Positions 30,126-39,058 are shown, counted from the first letter of the stretch. The stretch is 41,858 nt of DNA from Acidobacteriota bacterium (GCA_016932915.1 JAFGBY010000122.1:1-41858); one strand, 5' to 3'. Notes: generated by a model not told the origin, from the sequence alone. Numbers and translations are program-made.

Positions 30126-31304
30126 ATGTTCAATTTACCTGTAGATCCAATTCTCGTCCCTCTTTTTGCCCTTATTATTGGAATATTATTGGGCAGATTA
30201 TGGGGTTACTTTAAATATAAAGAAAAAATAAGCTATAATATAAAACATCAACGAAGCACAAGTTCATATGTTCTTGGGATTAGCTACCTGATTGCTGGAG
30301 AAAGGGATCTTGCAATATCCGAGCTCGCAAGGGCAGCAAAAACGGATACCGACAGAATAGAACTATATATAATCCTTGGTAATTTATACCGGGAAAAAGG
30401 ACAGCTCGAAAAAGCGATACAGATTCACCGAAGCATCCTGCATAGGAAAGACTTATCCCCAATCGATCTGGAAATGGCACAGCTTGCGCTGGGGATGGAT
30501 TTTATGCGGGCCGGAATGATGAGAAGGGCTAAAGATTCCTTCACGGAAATCTTGAAAGAAAAGCCGGAAAACGCAGAGGCGCTTAAGCTTATCCAGAGAT
30601 GTTATGAAGAAGAACGTAATTGGAAAAAAGCATACGATACCAGACAGAAAGTAATGAGGATTACCAGGTCTAAGGATTATTCAATATCTTCATTTATTCT
30701 AGCTGAATGGGGCATTGACAAATTTCGTGATGGTGATTTGCCGGGAGCAATCGCGAGTTTTAACGAGGCGCTTTCTCTTTATAAGGAATGTTATCCTGCC
30801 TATGAGTTTTTAGGAAAAATTTACCATCTGAACGGCGAAAACCGAAAAGCTGCGGAGACATGGGAAAAGCTTATCGAACTGATCCCTCAAAAAGCATTCC
30901 TGGTACTGTCACCCCTCTATGATATTTATAAAAAACTCGGTACAGAAGATAAAATTTACCAGTATTGCGATTATATCAAACGCCATAATGAATCAGACTG
31001 GAGAACAAACCTTTTCCTGGCTACAATTCATAAAAAAGACAAAGCGTCATCAGCAGAAAGAGAAAATCTTTTTAGTGCCCTCAAAATTAATCTAAACTCG
31101 CTTTTTCTTCATCAGCAGATTTGGAAGATGTTCCTTCGCGGAGGATTGGAAATCAAGGATATAAAAAAATACATTGATATGACTGAAGAAAATATCTTTA
31201 CCGATCCATTTATATGTACTAGATGTCATTATAAAATAAGCGAATTCAAACGAAGATGCCCCCATTGCCGTTCATGGGATACTCTGGTTGAGGAAAGGCT
31301 CTAA
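30126..31304 (+). CDS. lapB: LapB/YciM-like TPR protein with rubredoxin-type metal site
   Basis: N-terminal TM, TPR repeats, C-terminal FICTRCHYKISEFKRRCPHCRSWDTL; follows lapA. Confidence 0.9.
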   Translation: MFNLPVDPILVPLFALIIGILLGRLWGYFKYKEKISYNIKHQRSTSSYVLGISYLIAGERDLAISELARAAKTDTDRIELYIILGNLYREKGQLEKAIQIHRSILHRKDLSPIDLEMAQLALGMDFMRAGMMRRAKDSFTEILKEKPENAEALKLIQRCYEEERNWKKAYDTRQKVMRITRSKDYSISSFILAEWGIDKFRDGDLPGAIASFNEALSLYKECYPAYEFLGKIYHLNGENRKAAETWEKLIELIPQKAFLVLSPLYDIYKKLGTEDKIYQYCDYIKRHNESDWRTNLFLATIHKKDKASSAERENLFSALKINLNSLFLHQQIWKMFLRGGLEIKDIKKYIDMTEENIFTDPFICTRCHYKISEFKRRCPHCRSWDTLVEERL

Positions 31305-31315
31305 ATTATCAGTAA

Positions 31316-31906
31316 ATGATGCAGAAAATATATCTCGCCAGTAAATCTCCCCGTCGCAAAGACCTGCTCGAAAAAATTGGCCTGGAACATGAACAGATCA
31401 CCATCGAAGTCAATGAGGAGAATTCCAAAGATTTGCCACCAAATCAACTTGCCCTGGAAAATGCCAGGAAAAAAGCCGAAGCGCTCTCTGAAAAACTCCA
31501 AACCGGTATAATTCTGGCTGCGGATACCGTGGTTGTTCTTGGAGATAATACAGTTCTCGGAAAACCTGTCAATAAGACGGATGCAGCAAGGATGCTGAAA
31601 CTCCTCCAGGGCAATATTCATACAGTCATCACTGGGCTGGCGCTGATAGATAAAGAACAGGGAATTTCCCTAAATGCCTATGATTCCACCGAAGTTACTT
31701 TTTACCCAATGACTGATGAGGAGATCGAATGGTATGTTGAAACCGGGGAACCGATGGATAAAGCTGGTGCCTACGGTTTGCAGGAAAAAGGAATGCTCTT
31801 CGTTCAGAAAGTGGAAGGATCTGCGACAAATGTTATCGGTCTGCCGGTTCAACTGCTTTACCAGTTATTCAAGAAAGCCTCGATAGAAATTCTCGAGTAT
31901 ATTTAA
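31316..31906 (+). CDS. maf: Maf-like nucleotide pyrophosphatase
   Basis: KIYLASKSPRRKDLLEKIGL, ILAADTVVVLGDNTVLGKP, GAYGLQEKG. Confidence 0.95.
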   Translation: MMQKIYLASKSPRRKDLLEKIGLEHEQITIEVNEENSKDLPPNQLALENARKKAEALSEKLQTGIILAADTVVVLGDNTVLGKPVNKTDAARMLKLLQGNIHTVITGLALIDKEQGISLNAYDSTEVTFYPMTDEEIEWYVETGEPMDKAGAYGLQEKGMLFVQKVEGSATNVIGLPVQLLYQLFKKASIEILEYI

Positions 31907-31916
31907 AAAACCGGTA

Positions 31917-31954
31917 TTTATTCAGATTCCGTTTTTTTCCGATGTCTGAATAAA
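31917..31954. terminator. possible bidirectional terminator between convergent maf and permease
   Basis: Inverted repeat TTTATTCAGA...TCTGAATAAA (10 bp arms) near T runs on both sides; overlaps the 3' end of the permease CDS. Confidence 0.45.
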
Positions 31955-32991
31955 AAATCCCCTTTTTTTTCAAGAAAATACCTTATACCGATAAACAGGA
32001 TAACCAGCCCCTGGATAATTAAGATTAAATCTTTTGGTACATCGGCGCTGAGCTGGAGGTGCCGATCGGCAGCCCTCAAGGCCCCAAATAGAAGTGCAGC
32101 GAAGATAACCCCGATAGGATTATTCGAAGCAATTAATGCGACTGCAATACCATCAAAACCATACCCCGGCGAAAACTGTCCGTAAAATGTATGGTGCAGC
32201 CCGGTAATTTCGACTGCCCCGCCAAGTCCAGCCAAACCACCTGCCAGCATCATTGTAAAAACTATAATCTTTTTGCTGTTAAACCCGGCTGAGTCCACCG
32301 CAGTTTTATTCTGACCGGTCATCCGAAGCAGATAACCTGCAGTAGTTTTCTTTAGAAAAAACCAAAGCAGGACAGCGCTGAAGATAGCAATAATTATCCC
32401 AATCGATAAAGTCAGTGCTCCACTATGGATTATATTTGGTAATTCAGCAGCTGATTGAATCGGTTTACTTTTAACAATGTGGGGATCACCACGCATCGGA
32501 CCTTTAACAAAAAACAGGGTAAAGTGAATTGCTATATAATTCATCATAATCGTCGAAAGGACTTCATGGACTCCCCGATATGACCTTAGTAGGCCAGGAA
32601 CGAGGCCCCAAATTGCGCCGCCGAGAATAGACAGTATAAAAACCAGGGGGATTAACAGAAAACCGGAACCGATATTTATCTGTGCAGCCAGCCATGCTGA
32701 GATAATAGCTCCGATGTACATCTGCCCTTCGGCGCCGATATTAAAAAGTCCTGCTTTAAAACCGATTGCAACACTTAGCCCTGTAAAAATTAACGGAATC
32801 GTCTTTTGCAGGGTCAGAAGGATACTATCACCACTACCGATTGAACCGGCAATAAGGGCTTTCCCAGCTAAAATAGGATCCTTGCCGCTAATCACAATAA
32901 TGATAGAGCTGATTAAAAACGCAAAAAATAAGGCAAGAACTGCCCCCGTAAAACTTCGGAGCAAATCCTTGCCTGATTTTTTCAATAACAT
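31918..32991 (-). CDS. nucleoside-type ABC transporter permease (BmpA/NupP-YufP class)
   Basis: AIGFKAGLFNIGAEGQMYIGAI, YRGVHEVLSTIMMNYIA, PGYGFDGIAVALIASNNPIGVIFAALLFGALRAA. Confidence 0.9.
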   Translation of the reverse strand: MLLKKSGKDLLRSFTGAVLALFFAFLISSIIIVISGKDPILAGKALIAGSIGSGDSILLTLQKTIPLIFTGLSVAIGFKAGLFNIGAEGQMYIGAIISAWLAAQINIGSGFLLIPLVFILSILGGAIWGLVPGLLRSYRGVHEVLSTIMMNYIAIHFTLFFVKGPMRGDPHIVKSKPIQSAAELPNIIHSGALTLSIGIIIAIFSAVLLWFFLKKTTAGYLLRMTGQNKTAVDSAGFNSKKIIVFTMMLAGGLAGLGGAVEITGLHHTFYGQFSPGYGFDGIAVALIASNNPIGVIFAALLFGALRAADRHLQLSADVPKDLILIIQGLVILFIGIRYFLEKKGDFLFRHRKKTESE

Positions 32992-33005
32992 CCCGGTAAA
33001 AAGGA

Positions 33006-33410
33006 TTACTTTTTCTTAGCTTCCGATGTTTCAGTTTTTTCAGGTGCTTTTGACATAGAGCACTGCCCTTCAAGTAACGCTCCGTCATCAATAATCAGGC
33101 TCGGAGCAGTAATAGAGCCATAAACCTTACCACGAGAGTGAATCTCGATCCTCTCCTTGGCTTTGATATGACCTTCGACCTTACCGTTAATCGATATGGC
33201 GCCGACTTCAATTAATTCCGCCTTGACCGATGCAGTTTCCCCGATGATGAGTGTGCTGTCGGATTTAATTTTCCCGTTAAATTTCCCATCAATTCTCATG
33301 GTGCCGCCAAACTTCATCTCACCATTGAATTCAGTTCCTTCATCAAGGAAGCCCGTAATCTCGGTTGATTCAATTAAGGTTTCTCTGTTCTTTTCGTCCT
33401 TCATAATCAA
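33006..33410 (-). CDS. bactofilin
   Basis: TEITGFLDEGTEFNGEMKFGGTMRIDGKFNGKIKSDSTLIIGETASVKAELIEVGAISINGKVEGHIKAKERIEIHSRGKVYGSI. Confidence 0.94.
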   Translation of the reverse strand: MIMKDEKNRETLIESTEITGFLDEGTEFNGEMKFGGTMRIDGKFNGKIKSDSTLIIGETASVKAELIEVGAISINGKVEGHIKAKERIEIHSRGKVYGSITAPSLIIDDGALLEGQCSMSKAPEKTETSEAKKK

Positions 33411-33424
33411 TGTATCCTTATCTG

Positions 33425-34300
33425 TTAATACCTTATAGTCATTAAAGTATCGAATAGTCTCTGTAAATCTTCATCCGATGCAAAGTTAATAAGTATACTG
33501 CCTCGCCCGGCAGCATCTTTATTTATCTTCACCCTTGCACTTAATTTATCGCAGAGTTTTCTTTCAGCATCATTAACGTAGGGATCTGTCTGTTCTTCCC
33601 TCTGTATCTTTTCCGCTTTCTCAACTGTCTCCCTCAGTTTCTTTACGAAGCTCTCGGCCTCTCGTACCGAAATTCCTTTATTAACGATGAGGTTGAACAG
33701 GTTTTTCATCGCATCAGGATCGTTTTCCAGCATAAGAAGAGTACGGGCATGGCCACCACTGATCTGGCCATCGGATAGCGCCTCCCTCGCGTACCTGGGG
33801 AGTTTCAGGAGCCTTACAGTATTTGCAATGGTAGATCGCTCTTTACCGACGACGTTTGAAAGCTCTTCCTGAGTCAGGTTCTTCTCTTTCATTAAAGTAT
33901 CATACGCCTGGGCTTCCTCGAGAGGATTTAAATCTTCACGCTGAATGTTCTCGATCAACGCAAGCATCAGCAGGTCATCCTGATCAATATCTTTGATGAC
34001 AACTGGCACCTTCGACAGGCCAGCCATCTCGCAAGCCCGCAGCCTGCGTTCACCGGCAATCAGCTGATATCTCTCCCCGACCTGTTTTACAATTAGAGGT
34101 TGTATTACTCCCTGCTGCTTTATGGATTGGGAAAGCTCAGAGAGAGCTTTTTTATCCATGACCGTTCTCGGTTGTTCCGGGTTCGGGTCGATGAGGATAA
34201 TGGGTATCTCCTGCGCAACACTCTTCGGAAGATCAGACCTCTCTTCTGAAGAAATGGGAAGTATGGTATCGAGACCTCTACCTAGAGCCTTTCTTACCAT
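33425..34300 (-). CDS. parB: chromosome partitioning protein ParB
   Basis: KALGRGLDTILP, NPEQPRTVMDKKALSELSQSIKQQGVIQPLIV, YQLIAGERRLRACEMAGL, ALIENIQREDLNPLEEAQAY. Confidence 0.97.
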   Translation of the reverse strand: MVRKALGRGLDTILPISSEERSDLPKSVAQEIPIILIDPNPEQPRTVMDKKALSELSQSIKQQGVIQPLIVKQVGERYQLIAGERRLRACEMAGLSKVPVVIKDIDQDDLLMLALIENIQREDLNPLEEAQAYDTLMKEKNLTQEELSNVVGKERSTIANTVRLLKLPRYAREALSDGQISGGHARTLLMLENDPDAMKNLFNLIVNKGISVREAESFVKKLRETVEKAEKIQREEQTDPYVNDAERKLCDKLSARVKINKDAAGRGSILINFASDEDLQRLFDTLMTIRY

Positions 34301-35051
34301 CCAATATCTCCGAAGCTAGTTTAAGATAAGCATCCGCGCCCTTGGAGCGGATATCATATAAAATTACGGGCTTCCCAAAACTGGGAGCCTCACTCAATCG
34401 CACATTCCTGGGGACAATAGTATCGAATACCCTGTCCTTGAAAAATTCGCGTATTTCCGAAGTTACCTGTGAGGAGAGGTTAGTTCTCTCGTCATACATA
34501 GTGAGAAGTACACCTTCGATATCAAGCCTATCGTTGACTGATTTTCTAATCCGGTCCATAGTGCCAAGAAAATCACTAACGCCCTCAAGCGCAAAATATT
34601 CACACTGAATCGGGATAATAACTGAATCCGAAGCCGTTAATGCATTGACAGTCAACAAGCCTAGTGATGGTGGACAATCTATCAGAAGGTAATCAAATTC
34701 ATTTTTAATTACAGATAATGCCTCTTTTAGTTTGTACTCTCTCCCTATTTCGCTGAAGAGTTCATACTCCGCGCCGATAAGCGAACGGTCAGACGGCATA
34801 ATCCAGAGATGATCGAGCTCTGTTGGTACAATAACTTCTCTTGCCTGCTTTTCACCGAGAAGAACCTGATACACCGATTTCCCGGCATATATCTTTTGCT
34901 TCCCGAGTCCACTTGTACTGTTCGCCTGGGGATCAAAATCTATAAGTAAAACTTTCTGATCTGCTGCAGCAAGGCTGGCCGCAAGGTTGATGGTCGTCGT
35001 TGTCTTCCCTACTCCGCCCTTCTGATTCGCAATCGAAGTGACCTTTCCCAT
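34278..35051 (-). CDS. parA: chromosome partitioning ATPase ParA/Soj
   Basis: MGKVTSIANQKGGVGKTTTTINLAASLA, VLLIDFDPQANSTSGLG, LLIDCPPSLGLLTVNAL. Confidence 0.97.
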   Translation of the reverse strand: MGKVTSIANQKGGVGKTTTTINLAASLAAADQKVLLIDFDPQANSTSGLGKQKIYAGKSVYQVLLGEKQAREVIVPTELDHLWIMPSDRSLIGAEYELFSEIGREYKLKEALSVIKNEFDYLLIDCPPSLGLLTVNALTASDSVIIPIQCEYFALEGVSDFLGTMDRIRKSVNDRLDIEGVLLTMYDERTNLSSQVTSEIREFFKDRVFDTIVPRNVRLSEAPSFGKPVILYDIRSKGADAYLKLASEILDGKKGSR

Positions 35052-35144
35052 AGGTATTCCTTCTAATTAATATTTTGAGGATGAATGTTAACATACTGGC
35101 CTAAGTTATACAACATGAAAACATTTCTCCATTGGAGAGGCATT

Positions 35145-35173
35145 AAAAAGCCCTGTTGTGAAAGCAACAGGGC
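35145..35173 (-). terminator. Rho-independent terminator of the tRNA unit
   Basis: Minus strand GCCCTGTTG-ctttca-CAACAGGGC followed by TTTTT, downstream of tRNA-Asp. Confidence 0.88.
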
Positions 35174-35184
35174 AATATAAAAAA

Positions 35185-35261
<77 letters not shown>

Positions 35262-35278
35262 GCAAATCTAATGCATCA

Positions 35279-35354
35279 TGGTGGGCGCAACAGGGATCGA
35301 ACCTGTGACCCTCGGTTTGTAAGACCGATGCTCTCCCAGCTGAGCTATGCGCCC
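35279..35354 (-). tRNA. tRNA-Val (anticodon TAC), CCA encoded
   Basis: Minus strand GGGCGCATAGCTCAGCTGGGAGAGCATCGGTCTTACAAACCGAGGGTCACAGGTTCGATCCCTGTTGCGCCCACCA. Confidence 0.97.
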
Positions 35355-35360
35355 TCTCAT

Positions 35361-35389
35361 ATTATAAAAATAACAGAAATGGGAGTTTA
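35361..35389 (-). promoter_or_regulatory. putative promoter of the tRNA-Val/tRNA-Asp unit
   Basis: Minus strand -10 TATAAT (35366-35361) 6 nt before the tRNA-Val 5' end; weak -35 TAAACT 17 nt upstream. Confidence 0.5.
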
Positions 35390-35421
35390 GCATTTTAGGA
35401 AAACATGTCAATAGTCAAAAT

Positions 35422-37485
35422 TTAATTTTTTGATTTTTTATCCGATCGTTCTTCCATCTCAGCCAGGACGGAGCGAAAAGCTGATAATTCCTCATCTCTT
35501 CTTTGATGTGGTATAACCAACCTCCCTGGTTCTCCCATTTCTTTCAGCTTTTTTAACTTCGCTTTAAATTCAAGACTCGATGAAAAGATAAAATCTTCTT
35601 TAAACTGATCTTTAACACCAGGATATGAATATACCAGCGGAACTATCCCCTTCGCTTCCGCTTCAAGGATTGAATACGGTAATCCTTCGGATGTCGAAAC
35701 GGAAAGTATCGAAACAGGTTTTATATCATCGAACCAGCTGTTTATATCCACCTGCCAGCCGTGAAATATCACCCTGTTCTGCATCTTTAATGATTCAATC
35801 TGATTCAAGATAAAATCCTGGTATTCTTCGTCCTGAAAATCTCCTGCTATGTGTAATTTGAACCTTTTATCAGATGCATTGAGAAGATCTATTAAAAATC
35901 CAAGGTTTTTCCTTTTATGAATATACCCGACATAACAGAGATTCCATCGATTATAACTTTCAAGAGGTCTATATTGCTCTGGATCAATCTTGTTCTCGAT
36001 TATTGCCGTTCGGCAGGGCAATTCACCAGCTTTTTCCCTGATATACTTCGATGTAAATACAGCAAGGTGAACATTTTTCCAGTTAATCTCCTTGAAGAGG
36101 TTCTGATATACCTCATATCTATGAATCCTTGTGATAAGGTGGCACCGGAATTTATGCAGCGCCGCCTCGAAAAGATTCCTGTCCGCCCATTCCACAAAAG
36201 CGACATCCGCCCAGGCCATATGAGCAAGATCAAGGCGTTCATGTACGATAACATTATGGGATTTCTTCCAATCCTCGACAAGCCTTGTAGTAAACTGGCC
36301 TGTTGCATCGACAACATAGAGATTTTTCTTTTTAGAATCCGGTACTTTGATCCTTAATGCCGCCGCGCTCAATGAAGCCCTCACTCCCTCCAGCAAATCT
36401 CCGTTCTCCGGTTTTTTCTGCAATCCGATCATCCCTGCCCTAAAAGCCTTTGCATAGTTCCCCTGCGAGTAATGAAGCTGCATCAGCCTTAGCCACGGGC
36501 CGTGGGTTATCGCCAAGCCGTATCTGAAAAGATGATCCTCTTCCGGCGCCGTGTTTCCAGCAGTCAGCAGGAATCGCTCTGCCTCCCTCGGCTTATCCAT
36601 CAACAGGAAAACTTCTCCCAATCCCAGCCAAATCTCCGGGGAATCAGCACGGTACTCCAATCCCTTAAAGAAATTTTCCACAGCAAGATCAAATTTCTCT
36701 TTCGCTATGGAAATCATACCGAGTTTGTAATATGCCCAGCTCTGTTCGCTCTCAGAGGGAATCCCCTGATTTTCCGAAGCCTCGATATATTTCCGATAAT
36801 ATACCTCCGCCTGGTCATAAAGTTCGCTGTTAAGATAACTCTGCGCCAGGTAAAATAAAGACCGAAGGTCTCCTGGGTTTTTCTCGATCTCAGGCAGAAA
36901 AACCTTCTCAGCCATCTCGAGCCGCTGGATCTTCCTGATCTTCGCATTTTCTTTAGTGCGCTGATGAAAAATCACAATCTCCGGGGTTTTAATCCTGAAT
37001 TCTGTCGGGCATGATTCAGTCGAGATATAGTTATGCATCGCTCCATCATAAATAACCTCAAAATCATTCCGCCAGAGGTGATCCTGGAAAAACCTGCTAT
37101 TCGGTTGTCCATCCACCCATTCATCCCACATCTCTATTGCCACAAGCCGGATATCTTCAGGGATAACATTCAATAGTTCTTTGATCTTTTCCTCATCCCC
37201 GGGTCGCAGGAATTCATGCCCATCAAGCTGGAAAATCCAATCGCAATTACATCTGGCAATCGCATTGTTTCTCGCTTCTGCAAAGCTGTCATTCCACATG
37301 AACTCAAAAATCTCAACCTCACCATTGAAAGAAGGGAGAAATTCGCTGATCACATCTACCGTAGAGTCTGTTGTCGTATCATCAATACCGATGATAATTT
37401 CATCACTGAATCTTCCTGCGCTCTCAAGTGTCCGCATAAGTGTTGCCGCCTCATTCTTTACAATGATGAAGGTTGAGATACTCAT
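35422..37485 (-). CDS. multidomain glycosyltransferase: GT2 + TPR + GT4-like
   Basis: Start at MSISTFIIVKNEA (SD AAAGGAG, 8 nt spacing) rather than the track's 37530. N-terminal GT2 fold (TFIIVKNEAATLMRTL...IIIGIDD...WIFQLDGHEFL), middle TPRs (DLRSLFYLAQSYLNSELYDQAEVYYRKY), C-terminal GT-B region (NLCYVGYIHKRKNLGFLIDLL...FHGWQVDINSWFDDIKPVSILSVSTSEGLPYSILEAEAKGIVPLVY). Confidence 0.85.
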   Translation of the reverse strand: MSISTFIIVKNEAATLMRTLESAGRFSDEIIIGIDDTTTDSTVDVISEFLPSFNGEVEIFEFMWNDSFAEARNNAIARCNCDWIFQLDGHEFLRPGDEEKIKELLNVIPEDIRLVAIEMWDEWVDGQPNSRFFQDHLWRNDFEVIYDGAMHNYISTESCPTEFRIKTPEIVIFHQRTKENAKIRKIQRLEMAEKVFLPEIEKNPGDLRSLFYLAQSYLNSELYDQAEVYYRKYIEASENQGIPSESEQSWAYYKLGMISIAKEKFDLAVENFFKGLEYRADSPEIWLGLGEVFLLMDKPREAERFLLTAGNTAPEEDHLFRYGLAITHGPWLRLMQLHYSQGNYAKAFRAGMIGLQKKPENGDLLEGVRASLSAAALRIKVPDSKKKNLYVVDATGQFTTRLVEDWKKSHNVIVHERLDLAHMAWADVAFVEWADRNLFEAALHKFRCHLITRIHRYEVYQNLFKEINWKNVHLAVFTSKYIREKAGELPCRTAIIENKIDPEQYRPLESYNRWNLCYVGYIHKRKNLGFLIDLLNASDKRFKLHIAGDFQDEEYQDFILNQIESLKMQNRVIFHGWQVDINSWFDDIKPVSILSVSTSEGLPYSILEAEAKGIVPLVYSYPGVKDQFKEDFIFSSSLEFKAKLKKLKEMGEPGRLVIPHQRRDEELSAFRSVLAEMEERSDKKSKN

Positions 37486-37486
37486 C

Positions 37487-37921
37487 TTATAAACTCCTTT
37501 CGTAATTGACCTCCAATTCAACAGTAACAAGAAAATAGTTATCGTTATGGATATCGATAGATTTACTGAAATTATTGAACGAAAAATTATCGCTGACAGT
37601 ATTTTTAATGAACTCGGTTTCTACTCGTGAACATTCTTCCAAGATTGACTTCCTTGCTGCAACTGGATCCTGGTTTTTTATCTGGTAGAGAACCTGAACA
37701 TGTACATTGTCTCTGCAATCCGCAACATAACCTGAGTTATAATTTCGCGTTAATTGGGTTGTTCCCGATAGAAAAAATACCGGCTGATCGATATCAGGAA
37801 GATCATCTGTGGAGATCGCCCAGGGAATCTGCCTGTAACCTAAAACCGTTGAAAATCTTTCTATAATAAAATCCAATATCTCATCAAGCGAATCGCCTGT
37901 AATCTGGTTTTTATCAGTCAT
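37487..37921 (-). CDS. small protein, possible phage tail-terminator/minor-tail-like
   Basis: 144 aa; LDEILDFIIERFSTVLG...VQVLYQIKNQDPVAARKSILEECSRVETEFIKN...YFLVTVELEVNYERSL; fold-pattern resemblance plus operon context only. Confidence 0.45.
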   Translation of the reverse strand: MTDKNQITGDSLDEILDFIIERFSTVLGYRQIPWAISTDDLPDIDQPVFFLSGTTQLTRNYNSGYVADCRDNVHVQVLYQIKNQDPVAARKSILEECSRVETEFIKNTVSDNFSFNNFSKSIDIHNDNYFLVTVELEVNYERSL

Positions 37922-37929
37922 CCGCTCAC

Positions 37930-38238
37930 CTACTCAACATAAAAAAAGATATCGTCTTCAATCAGGTTTTTCGAATCAGATACAAAGCTGACCGTTGCAC
38001 GGTATTTACCAGCAACACCTGTCAAAGAAGTCTGAAAATTATATTCATACACTCCAACTGAAATCTGGGTCATTGTAGTGACAGTCTGCACCGTAGTATT
38101 GTGCGGATTAACAAGCTTGATCAAAGCTGATGTCGGATCGGTGGCAATGGCATCCTTGAAGAAATTAACTTTGATACGGATCGATGATCCAAGATCATTC
38201 ACGTTATTGACAACTGCCCATGTCACTTGATCTATCAT
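37930..38238 (-). CDS. small all-beta (Ig-like) protein, possibly phage virion-associated
   Basis: 102 aa; LGSSIRIKVNFFKDA...ALIKLVNPHNTTVQTVTTMTQISVGVYEYNFQTSLTGVAGKYRATVSFVSDSKNLIEDDIFFYVE; good SD in tight operon. Confidence 0.45.
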   Translation of the reverse strand: MIDQVTWAVVNNVNDLGSSIRIKVNFFKDAIATDPTSALIKLVNPHNTTVQTVTTMTQISVGVYEYNFQTSLTGVAGKYRATVSFVSDSKNLIEDDIFFYVE

Positions 38239-38241
38239 CGC

Positions 38242-38964
38242 CTAGCTCCTTTCTATTGAAACATTGGATAAATCTTTAGCCGGTTCATTGGCAAATCCAT
38301 CCATAGTATCGTCATAATGGATAGTTTGAGTACTTATCATCTCTTCGAAATCCTCTATGTAACTCTCAGCTAGGGATGAATAGGAATCATCAGGATTAGT
38401 GGACATATTGCGGTAGATGATCGAAAGCGCGAGCTTCAACAATGGCATTTTTAATTCAGACCAGTTGAGAATCCTCCAGGGCTTGAGTCCCTTCTTGTTC
38501 AACAGAATATTGGATAGTTCCATATATGCCTGTTTGATCTCATTTTCCCAGCGGTAATTTTCATCAGGCGCCAGAGTTTTTAATTTGGAATCACGGCTGA
38601 TCAGGTCATCATAGGTCAGTGGATTGAACGGCTCTGTATTCGAGATATGGAACCATAAATCCTTGTAATACGAACCCGAGTTATAAGTGAAAGCAAATGT
38701 AGCTTTGTAATAATCGCCTAGGTTTGCTGTATTCTCGGAGGTCATTGCACATCCAATCCAACCGTCACTTTCGGGAGTCACACTGACCTCGCTTACAGGA
38801 TTTGGAAGATCGTAACCATATCTGTCGTTGATAGTGACCGTTGTGTTTGAAAACAATGCGCCATTCTCAACGATATATCCTGTATCGGGATCCCGGAAAT
38901 AAAATCCGAGTTTCCTTTTTGTATAAGATCTACCCTTTCTTAAAACTATAGTTTCCTCATTCAT
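38242..38964 (-). CDS. two-domain protein (N-terminal beta, C-terminal helical), possible phage head-tail connector-like
   Basis: 240 aa; beta region TIVLRKGRSYTKRKLGFYFRDPDTGYIVENGALFSNTTVTI; helical region TYDDLISRDSKLKTLAPDENYRWENEIKQAYMELSNILLNKKGLKPWRILNWSELKMPLLKLALSIIYRNM. Confidence 0.45.
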   Translation of the reverse strand: MNEETIVLRKGRSYTKRKLGFYFRDPDTGYIVENGALFSNTTVTINDRYGYDLPNPVSEVSVTPESDGWIGCAMTSENTANLGDYYKATFAFTYNSGSYYKDLWFHISNTEPFNPLTYDDLISRDSKLKTLAPDENYRWENEIKQAYMELSNILLNKKGLKPWRILNWSELKMPLLKLALSIIYRNMSTNPDDSYSSLAESYIEDFEEMISTQTIHYDDTMDGFANEPAKDLSNVSIERS

Positions 38965-39000
38965 TTTGATTTTCTCCTTGAGATTGTGAAAATATCTATT

Positions 39001-39058
39001 CGACTTTTTGTCGTATGTGACATTAAAATTCTATCAGTCACAAGCGACATTATGTCAA
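39001..39058 (-). promoter_or_regulatory. putative promoter/operator of the phage-like operon
   Basis: Minus strand TTGACA (39058-39053), 19 nt, extended -10 TGATAGAAT (39036-39028). Palindrome GACATTATGTC (39046-39056), direct repeats GTGACATTA (39017) and GCGACATTA (39044), hairpin CGAC-ttttt-GTCG. Confidence 0.45.

Noticed and set aside
35052-35144. Possible parS site upstream of parA (TGTTTTCATGTTGTAT)
   Set aside because: Too few matches to TGTTTCACGTGAAACA; no canonical parS seen near parAB.
37486-37530. Upstream extension of the glycosyltransferase start (MLLLNWRSITKGVYK)
   Set aside because: Overlaps the preceding gene; the internal ATG at 37485 has a better SD and starts the GT2 fold exactly.
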